A DNA stretch of 64,000 nucleotides from Chthonomonas calidirosea. Lineage in GTDB: Bacteria; Armatimonadota; Fimbriimonadia; Fimbriimonadales; Fimbriimonadaceae. Numbering within the stretch: position 1 is the stretch's first letter; each line of letters begins with the position of its first letter. A model generated the notes under the pieces. It did not search any database and was not told where the DNA came from. It saw only the letters and a program-made list of their open reading frames with translations. Below are positions 58,299 to 64,000 of the stretch, piece by piece. A program made the position numbers and the translations under genes. Where the stretch lies: positions 62,001-126,000 of the forward strand of contig CAMCWC010000008.1 in NCBI GenBank assembly GCA_945882415.1, written 5' to 3'.

Positions 58299-60863
58299 AT
58301 GAACGGGAAATTTGTATTAGCAGTCAGCGCAACGATCATGGCTTTTGGTGCCGCCGGATGGATGGCGCAAAGTCGTTTGAAACTCGGCTCCCAGCCAGAT
58401 GGCAGCATCCTCGTCTCTACCAATCAGCGCCTTACGCCGATCGGCAACTTCACCCGGCTCGAAGGTCAGCGGCCCAAAGACCTCGCGCTTAGCCCGAGCG
58501 GCGAGTTCGCCGCCATCCTTGCCCACCGAAAGCTGATCATCAGCAACGCAGAAAGCAAAGTCCTCGCCGAGCTACCCATCAACGCCGGGCCCGTCGGCGT
58601 GACTTGGTCCGCCGATGGAAAAACGGTGTACGCATCCACTGCGGGCGGAAAAATTCTGATCGCGAGCTGGAACGGTCAACAACTCACCAAGGTCCGCGAT
58701 CTCACCGTCAACCCGACCAAAGGTGGCGATCCGCATCTTGCCGGACTTGCCGTCGTCGGCAACAAACTTTTCGTCGCCATGACGACCCAAAACTCCGTGG
58801 CCGTCGTTGATCTAACGACTAACGCGACCGATGCAATCGTCACCGTCGGTGCCGCGCCCTTCCACCTCGCTGTCTCGCCGGACGGCAAAACCGTTGCCGT
58901 TTCGAACCGTGGTGGAACCCTCGTGGCTCCAAGCGACGCGCAAATGGACCCGAACACGAAGCGGCCGTTCCAAGGCACCGGTGTCCCCACCGCCGATTCC
59001 GCCGGAACCGAGGTTCAAATCGACCCGGCAACGGACGCCGCGTGGAAAGGAAGCATCTCATTCATCGACACCCAAACCAAGGTGATGCGCGAGGTCGCGG
59101 TGGGTCGCCAACCTTCGGGCCTAACCTTCTCCGCAAATAGCCGCGAGTTGTTTGTCGCGGAATCAGATTCCGATTCCGTCAGCTTCCTTAACGTGCCAGA
59201 GGGCAAGGTCATCGGCAACCTCAGCATCCGCCCGGCCGAAGACCCTCAGTTCGGGCAAATCCCGACCGATCTTGCGCTCAGCAAAGACGGCAAGCGGCTC
59301 TATGTCAGTTGCGGTGGCCTTAACGCGGTTGCCGTTGTAGACCTCGAAAAAACCCCGAAGGTTTCTGGATATGTCCCCACCGGCTGGTACCCCATCGCGA
59401 TCAAAGCCACCGGAGACCATCTCTTCGTCGCCAGTGCTAAAGGCGTTGGTAGTCAGCCCGCCGCAAAGAAAACCGGCTTTGGAGTTCACGACAGCGTTGG
59501 TGCCTTCCAAACCATCCCCGTCTCGCAACTGAAAAATCTTAAGGCGCACACCAAGCAAGTTGCCCAGAACAACGGCTGGACCGAAACCCTCGCTGCCCGA
59601 AAGGACCGACCGGCTAAGCCAATCCCGCAACGGCTCGGCGAGCCGAGCGTCTTCAAGCACGTCGTCTACATCATCAAAGAAAATCTCACCTACGATTCTG
59701 CGCTGGGAGATATGAAGGAAGGCAACGGCGACCCTAGCCTGTGCCTCTTCGGCGAAAAGGTAACGCCGAACCACCACGCCCTCAGCCGGGAGTTCGTGCT
59801 GATCGATAACTTCTACACCAGCGGGACCAATAGCGCGGATGGCCACCAGTGGGTCGCCAGCAGCATCGCCAACGGCTACACCGAACAGAACTACGCCACC
59901 AACGTCCGCAGCTATCCGTATGATGGCGGAGACCCCCTCGCCACTTCGCCCGAAGGCTTCCTCTGGAACGCTGCCGCAAAAGCCGGAAAATGGGTCCGCG
60001 TGTTTGGCGAGTTTGTGGATAAGCCAAAGATCGTAAACCCCGCGACTGGTAAGAGCCCAAGCTGGACCGAAGCTTGGCAAGACTATAAGAGCGGCAAGAA
60101 CTCAATGGTCATCGAGGCGCACACCTCGCAGAAGGCACTTGAGCCGCACCTCCACCCGAACTACATTGGCTTCCCCAGCATCATCTCCGACCAATGGCGA
60201 GCCGATGTCTTCATCAAAGAACTGAACACCTGGGAAAAGAACGGCCGCATGCCCGCGCTCAGCATGATGCTGCTCCCGAACGACCACACCGCCGGAACCG
60301 GCTCCACCATGCCCACTCCCCGCGCCACCGTCGCCGATAACGACCTCGCCCTTGGCCGAATCGTGGAAGCCATCAGCAAGAGTCCGTTCTGGAAAGAGAC
60401 CCTCATCCTCGTGGTCCAAGACGACTCGCAGCTCGGCGTCGACCACGTCGATGGCCACCGCTCCATCGCCATGGCGATTTCACCCTACACCCGCCGCGGT
60501 GCGGTAGTGAGCGACCTGTACAACCACACGTCCTTCATTCGAACCCTCGAACTCATCCTGGGCATCCCACCAATGAACCGCTTCGATCGCACCGGAGCCC
60601 CTCTCACCTCGTGCTTCGTCGATTCGCCCGACTACCGGCCCTACACCCACAAGCAGAACCAGATTGAGCTGAATGAGATGAACCCGAGTCCAAAGCAACT
60701 CACTGGCGTCCAGCGCGAGCTGGCTCTGGCGTCCGAAAAGCTGGACCTAACCGACGTAGACCGTGGCCACGCCAAGACCATGGCTAAAGCCGCCTGGTAC
60801 TCCGTCCACCCGAATCGACCATTCCCGAACCAGTTCTATCGGCCGCCTGCGGATCAAGATTGA
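58299..60863 (+). CDS. YncE-like propeller / phosphoesterase fusion
   Basis: An 854-aa exported protein. A signal-anchor (about 1-24) precedes a YncE-like beta-propeller (about 45-400, blades such as LAVSPDGKTVAVSNRGG and LALSKDGKRLYVSCGG) and a phosphoesterase domain of the alkaline phosphatase superfamily (about 450-800): VVYIIKENLTYDSALGDM, TSGTNSADGHQW and VVQDDSQLGVDHVDGHRS. ATG 58299 with GAGGGCAGGGA upstream is chosen; TATACT (58272-58277) may be the -10 box. Probably hydrolyses phosphodiesters outside the cell. It converges with the haloperoxidase gene. Confidence 0.9.
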   Translation: MNGKFVLAVSATIMAFGAAGWMAQSRLKLGSQPDGSILVSTNQRLTPIGNFTRLEGQRPKDLALSPSGEFAAILAHRKLIISNAESKVLAELPINAGPVGVTWSADGKTVYASTAGGKILIASWNGQQLTKVRDLTVNPTKGGDPHLAGLAVVGNKLFVAMTTQNSVAVVDLTTNATDAIVTVGAAPFHLAVSPDGKTVAVSNRGGTLVAPSDAQMDPNTKRPFQGTGVPTADSAGTEVQIDPATDAAWKGSISFIDTQTKVMREVAVGRQPSGLTFSANSRELFVAESDSDSVSFLNVPEGKVIGNLSIRPAEDPQFGQIPTDLALSKDGKRLYVSCGGLNAVAVVDLEKTPKVSGYVPTGWYPIAIKATGDHLFVASAKGVGSQPAAKKTGFGVHDSVGAFQTIPVSQLKNLKAHTKQVAQNNGWTETLAARKDRPAKPIPQRLGEPSVFKHVVYIIKENLTYDSALGDMKEGNGDPSLCLFGEKVTPNHHALSREFVLIDNFYTSGTNSADGHQWVASSIANGYTEQNYATNVRSYPYDGGDPLATSPEGFLWNAAAKAGKWVRVFGEFVDKPKIVNPATGKSPSWTEAWQDYKSGKNSMVIEAHTSQKALEPHLHPNYIGFPSIISDQWRADVFIKELNTWEKNGRMPALSMMLLPNDHTAGTGSTMPTPRATVADNDLALGRIVEAISKSPFWKETLILVVQDDSQLGVDHVDGHRSIAMAISPYTRRGAVVSDLYNHTSFIRTLELILGIPPMNRFDRTGAPLTSCFVDSPDYRPYTHKQNQIELNEMNPSPKQLTGVQRELALASEKLDLTDVDRGHAKTMAKAAWYSVHPNRPFPNQFYRPPADQD

Positions 60864-60873
60864 ACGAAGACTG

Positions 60874-60895
60874 GGCTTGGTTTTCCCACCAAGCC
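60874..60895. terminator. hairpin between convergent genes
   Basis: GGCTTGGT (60874-60881) and ACCAAGCC (60888-60895) form a perfect 8-bp stem with loop TTTCCC, between the stops at 60863 and 60910. T-tracts are weak on both strands. Confidence 0.5.
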
Positions 60896-60909
60896 TAAGC
60901 AAGAAAACC

Positions 60910-62337
60910 TCAGGGCTGAAACGCGCGGCCCGGGACGCCGTTGATGAAGTCCATTGCCGTCTCGTACGCGCGCTCCCCAACCTTCTTTCCGCAAGCCCGT
61001 GCGTCGAGGTCGCCCGCTTTGAAGTGGATTCCTCCGTATCGCCGGCTCATGCCCGCCTGATCGGCGGCGTCCTTAAAGGTCGGCCAGCTCAAAGTCACCG
61101 GCGCTGCCGGAACTCCTGCCTGAATCGTCAGAGAGTTCGCCGGAACCGTGACCGAGTAGCCGAAGTAGTCGCTTCCCGTAAACCTTCGCAAAACCTCTGC
61201 CCCCGCCGCACTAAACGTGCTGTGACCACTGGCATATTCGGGGAATGGCGGAGTGACAAAGTTCGGAGATTGGAACGGCAGCCACTGCGAGCCATCCACC
61301 ATACCGAAGCCCGCCGTAGGCGAAATGAAACTCTTGACCTGCCGACCGGCATAGTTGGCCCGAATCGCCGTGATCGGTCGCGAGGTGTTGTAAACCCGCT
61401 TCATGTCCCAGCAAGCAATGCTCGCGTCCATCACTGCATTCCCGACCATAAAGAACAATTGAACGGACTTGTCGAGGGTCATCTGGTCTCGTTTCGCAAC
61501 CTCGGTCGCAAACAAAAGCCAGTGCCCGGGCGGCGTCACCGTCCGAGGGCCATCTGCCCAATACTCCGCAATCACCTTCTGCTCATCCGTCAGGTTCGCG
61601 GTGGTTTCCACGATCTCGTCCAACTGGGCTAGATACTGAGGCGATCCATAAGTCGGCCCGCCATTCGTGCGGAACTCCGAAGCGGAGGAGAGCCCAAACG
61701 GAATGACCTGACTCCAATGCGGCGCCAGGAAGCCCGGCGTCGCACCGTTTGCAAAGCGCAGCGGCTGCCACTTACTTGGATCGTTCACAACATCCGGCGT
61801 ATTGACCGGCACATAACCCGTCGTATCCGCGTAGTTTCCGCTCTGATTCGCGCCGTCATTTCGCCGGTACTCAATCAGCTTCGCTGCAACGTGGTTCCCG
61901 ATTCCCTGTGGGGTCGTGAGAGATTCCGAAGCGTCATCGGGGTCGTAGCCGAAGGCGACCATCTTCGCCCGGAATCGGTCCGCCTGCGTTGGATATAGGT
62001 TCAGAAGGGTGCGATACATCGCGTAGCTAATCGCCTTCTGCTTGTTGGCAACCGTTCGTTCCGCCGCCGGACGACGCAGCGATCCGCCAAGTCTTGTCCC
62101 GATGGCTTTGGCGTCATACGCCGCCCAGGCGTCAAAGCCCGCCGTGGAAACAATCCCCAACGATCGTGCGATTGCGGGTGGCCCGATCGTAGAGTTGCTG
62201 GCGCTTGTTAGCAACTCCTCCGTCCACTGCAAGCTCGCATTCGCAGGGGCCGAGGAAGTGGAACTGCTACTGCCGCCACAGCCAGAAATCGCCACCATCG
62301 TGGCCGCCAAAAATCCAAACTGAACCGCTCGTTTCAT
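60910..62337 (-). CDS. vanadium-dependent haloperoxidase / PAP2 lipoprotein
   Basis: A 475-aa lipoprotein (lipobox ISGC, Cys20, then a Ser-rich linker). Vanadate-binding motifs of the haloperoxidase/PAP2 superfamily are present: K-x6-RP in KRVYNTSRPITAIR, SGH in PEYASGHSTF, and SRRYGGIHFKAGD. Family members oxidise halides with peroxide; some act as phosphatases. AGGA 5 nt before the ATG supports the start. Together with the FAD halogenase at 38102 it suggests halogen chemistry, although the loci are 21 kb apart. Confidence 0.9.
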   Translation of the reverse strand: MKRAVQFGFLAATMVAISGCGGSSSSTSSAPANASLQWTEELLTSASNSTIGPPAIARSLGIVSTAGFDAWAAYDAKAIGTRLGGSLRRPAAERTVANKQKAISYAMYRTLLNLYPTQADRFRAKMVAFGYDPDDASESLTTPQGIGNHVAAKLIEYRRNDGANQSGNYADTTGYVPVNTPDVVNDPSKWQPLRFANGATPGFLAPHWSQVIPFGLSSASEFRTNGGPTYGSPQYLAQLDEIVETTANLTDEQKVIAEYWADGPRTVTPPGHWLLFATEVAKRDQMTLDKSVQLFFMVGNAVMDASIACWDMKRVYNTSRPITAIRANYAGRQVKSFISPTAGFGMVDGSQWLPFQSPNFVTPPFPEYASGHSTFSAAGAEVLRRFTGSDYFGYSVTVPANSLTIQAGVPAAPVTLSWPTFKDAADQAGMSRRYGGIHFKAGDLDARACGKKVGERAYETAMDFINGVPGRAFQP

Positions 62338-62443
62338 CGAATTCCTACTTGCTCCCTAAAACATATCACGGGTGTGATCTCAGTGAACACACTAACGACG
62401 TGCTATCCCTTAGTTTTCGGCGCAAATAACCCAAAGCTTTAGG

Positions 62444-62472
62444 TTGCGTTTTCAGCACGTACCCATTAAAGT
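62444..62472 (+). promoter_or_regulatory. promoter of the ankyrin gene (TTGCGT-17-TAAAGT)
   Basis: TTGCGT (62444-62449), a 17-nt spacer and TAAAGT (62467-62472). Transcription would start 2-3 nt before the ATG at 62482, so the mRNA is nearly leaderless. Confidence 0.5.
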
Positions 62473-62481
62473 CCGGTTTAG

Positions 62482-63306
62482 ATGTTGAACTCCGAGCTAT
62501 TCACCGCAATTGCGGCCGGGGACATGGCCGTGGTTGGAGCCTATTTTCGAGCCTTTCCCGAGCATGTGAACGTTCGGAACCTCGAAGCCGACGATAACAA
62601 GCCGAATTGGGATGAGCTCACTCCGATTCACGTGGCCGCTAAATTTGGCCATCTCGCGATCGTCAAGCTTCTCGTCGAACTTGGCTCCGCCGTCTACTCG
62701 CACCCGTTCTCGACCTATCCGGCGGTCATCGTCGCCGCCTGGAAAGACCAGCAAGCGGTCGTGGACTACTTCCTCCAGGAAATCCCCGAGAAGGCCGAAG
62801 GGCAGCGCGGCGTCGGCGTTGCGATTAACCTCGCCGGAAGGGAAGGCTGGTTCCGGCAAGTCCAGATGCACGTCGAACTCGATCCCCTCGCCGTTCACCA
62901 ACGTGGCTGGATCGGAGATTCGCCCCTCCACTGGCCCGCGCACAACGGATTCACCGAGATCGTCGACTTCCTCCTCGCGCACGGCGCGGACCCGAACGCT
63001 CACGAAATCGGCTGGATCGGCGGAACTCCTCTTCATTGGGCATCCGAGCGCAATCCAGAGATCATCCGCAAGCTTGTCGCCGCCGGTGCAAACGTAAACG
63101 CCCAAGTCCAAAAGTCTGGTTCCCATCATCTCGGCGGAACCCCGCTCCACTGGTGCGCCCGGCAACGAGACGATTGTGGAGAATGCATCTCAACCCTGCT
63201 CGAATTCGGTGCCGACCGAAGTGTTAGCGATGCCGAAGGCAAAACGGCCCTCGACTGGGCAACCGAACTCGGTAACGAAAAATGCCGAATCGCGCTAACA
63301 TCCTAA
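62482..63306 (+). CDS. ankyrin repeat protein
   Basis: A 274-aa protein of about six ankyrin repeats: TPIHVAAKFGHLAIVKLLVELG, DSPLHWPAHNGFTEIVDFLL, GTPLHWASERNPEIIRKLV, GTPLHWCARQRDDCGECI and KTALDWATELGNEKC. No signal peptide; a cytoplasmic protein-binding role is likely. It has no Shine-Dalgarno site, in line with a leaderless message. It ends 4 nt before the next gene, so the two may be co-transcribed. Confidence 0.88.
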   Translation: MLNSELFTAIAAGDMAVVGAYFRAFPEHVNVRNLEADDNKPNWDELTPIHVAAKFGHLAIVKLLVELGSAVYSHPFSTYPAVIVAAWKDQQAVVDYFLQEIPEKAEGQRGVGVAINLAGREGWFRQVQMHVELDPLAVHQRGWIGDSPLHWPAHNGFTEIVDFLLAHGADPNAHEIGWIGGTPLHWASERNPEIIRKLVAAGANVNAQVQKSGSHHLGGTPLHWCARQRDDCGECISTLLEFGADRSVSDAEGKTALDWATELGNEKCRIALTS

Positions 63307-63310
63307 AACC

Positions 63311-64000
63311 ATGGTCCTCGCCGCGGTTCTGAGTTTGGCAATGACGCAACCCCTCGAAACAATCGACCTTTGGCCCTCGGGAAATCCGAACGGCTGGACC
63401 CGAACCGACACTGAAGTGACCGAGTTCGACGAAAAGTCGAACTTCAAAATCGTCAAAAACGTTTCGAAACCCACCCTGCAAATTTTCAAGTCGCCGAGCG
63501 CTCAGCCGAACGCGCCGACTGTCCTTGTGTGCCCCGGCGGCGGTTACTGGATCGAAGCGATTGAGCACGAAGGCACCGAAATTGCCGAGTTCCTAAACTC
63601 AAAGGGAATTCACGCTGCCGTCCTAAAGTATCGCCTGCCGAACCGAGAGCAAGACAAGCCGCTCCATCTTGCCCCAATGCAAGACGCCCACCGCGCCCTC
63701 CGCATTCTTCGCAGCCGATCTAAGGATACGAGCAAGATCGGCATCATGGGCTTCTCTGCCGGGGGACACCTCGCCGCCGTCACGAGCACCAACGAGCCCA
63801 CCTACACGAAGGTAGATGCGATCGACCAAAGCTCCAGCCGCGCCGACTTCACCGTCCTCGTCTACACCGCCTACTTGGTGAACGACGGTGAATCGACGCT
63901 AAAAGATGAGGTGCCCGTGTCTTCAAGCACCCCACCAACCTTCCTCGTGCACACCATGGACGACCCCATCCCGGTCCAAAGCGCATTGACCTACACCGCA
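63311..64000 (+). CDS. alpha/beta hydrolase (BD-FAE/esterase-like), cut by window edge
   Basis: The first 230 codons are present and the gene continues past the right edge. A short hydrophobic leader (MVLAAVLSLAMTQ) precedes the hydrolase core: TVLVCPGGGYW (oxyanion hole, about 77-87), then GIMGFSAGGHLAA with the nucleophile Ser, and TFLVHTMDDPIPV with the acid Asp. This is the layout of secreted acetyl-xylan or feruloyl esterase-like enzymes. ATG 63311 lies 4 nt after the ankyrin stop. The catalytic His is outside the window. Confidence 0.85.
   Translation, partial: MVLAAVLSLAMTQPLETIDLWPSGNPNGWTRTDTEVTEFDEKSNFKIVKNVSKPTLQIFKSPSAQPNAPTVLVCPGGGYWIEAIEHEGTEIAEFLNSKGIHAAVLKYRLPNREQDKPLHLAPMQDAHRALRILRSRSKDTSKIGIMGFSAGGHLAAVTSTNEPTYTKVDAIDQSSSRADFTVLVYTAYLVNDGESTLKDEVPVSSSTPPTFLVHTMDDPIPVQSALTYTA

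Overview
The window looks like chromosomal DNA of a free-living member of the Armatimonadota, probably close to the Fimbriimonadia. This is an inference. It rests on three pseudopilins (DUF1559 type) with the N-terminus [20 protein letters not shown] followed by FPVFAQAK, typical of that phylum, on many secreted carbohydrate-active proteins, and on moderately high GC. There is no phage, plasmid, IS element, CRISPR array or rRNA operon. One complete tRNA gene (tRNA-Val, CAC) is present.

Layout. 1-4.0 kb: two regulators with a LuxR-type HTH at the N-terminus (one cut by the window edge), a secretin that lacks its N-terminal part, and about 0.8 kb with no convincing gene except an orphan promoter. 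4.3-17.7 kb: a tightly packed nine-gene operon of an ABC exporter-like set (auxiliary protein, permease, ATPase, permease), a coiled-coil membrane protein, a MoxR ATPase, a DUF58 protein and two von Willebrand factor A membrane proteins. 17.7-27.6 kb: mostly minus-strand housekeeping and accessory genes, with a GH32 fructosidase on the plus strand, an AraC regulator, an ADP-ribosylglycohydrolase, an aldo/keto reductase, an Imm22-like protein with an FHA-like tail and a large secreted protein. 27.7-30.4 kb: a five-gene ArsR/SRPBCC/DUF1801/hydrolase operon with a palindromic operator laid over a leaderless start codon.

31.0-37.2 kb is an island-like stretch. It carries an AAA+ ATPase and a subtilisin-like protease that match the anti-phage pair IetAS, a ParB-like protein and a membrane protein. 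It ends at tRNA-Val, followed by two tandem tRNA 3'-half copies whose anticodon arms have become GC-rich palindromes. The protease gene has about 206 open codons upstream of its first ATG, GTG or TTG. Its natural start position reads ATA and overlaps the ATPase stop.

37.3-47.9 kb holds two divergent, mirror-image transcription units around 42.0-42.4 kb. Each has a sugar-type regulator (LacI, or GntR HTH plus LacI-type domain), then a pseudopilin, then a small lipoprotein. One continues into a FAD-dependent halogenase. The other ends in a strong terminator before a GH35 beta-galactosidase. A third pseudopilin follows. 48.2-64.0 kb carries a GH9 glycosidase, two large secreted proteins of lower GC, DUF1003, a zinc alcohol dehydrogenase, DinB, a beta-propeller phosphoesterase, a vanadium haloperoxidase, an ankyrin protein and a partial alpha/beta hydrolase.

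Several genes have a -10 box 5-9 nt before the start codon, so leaderless transcripts seem common here.
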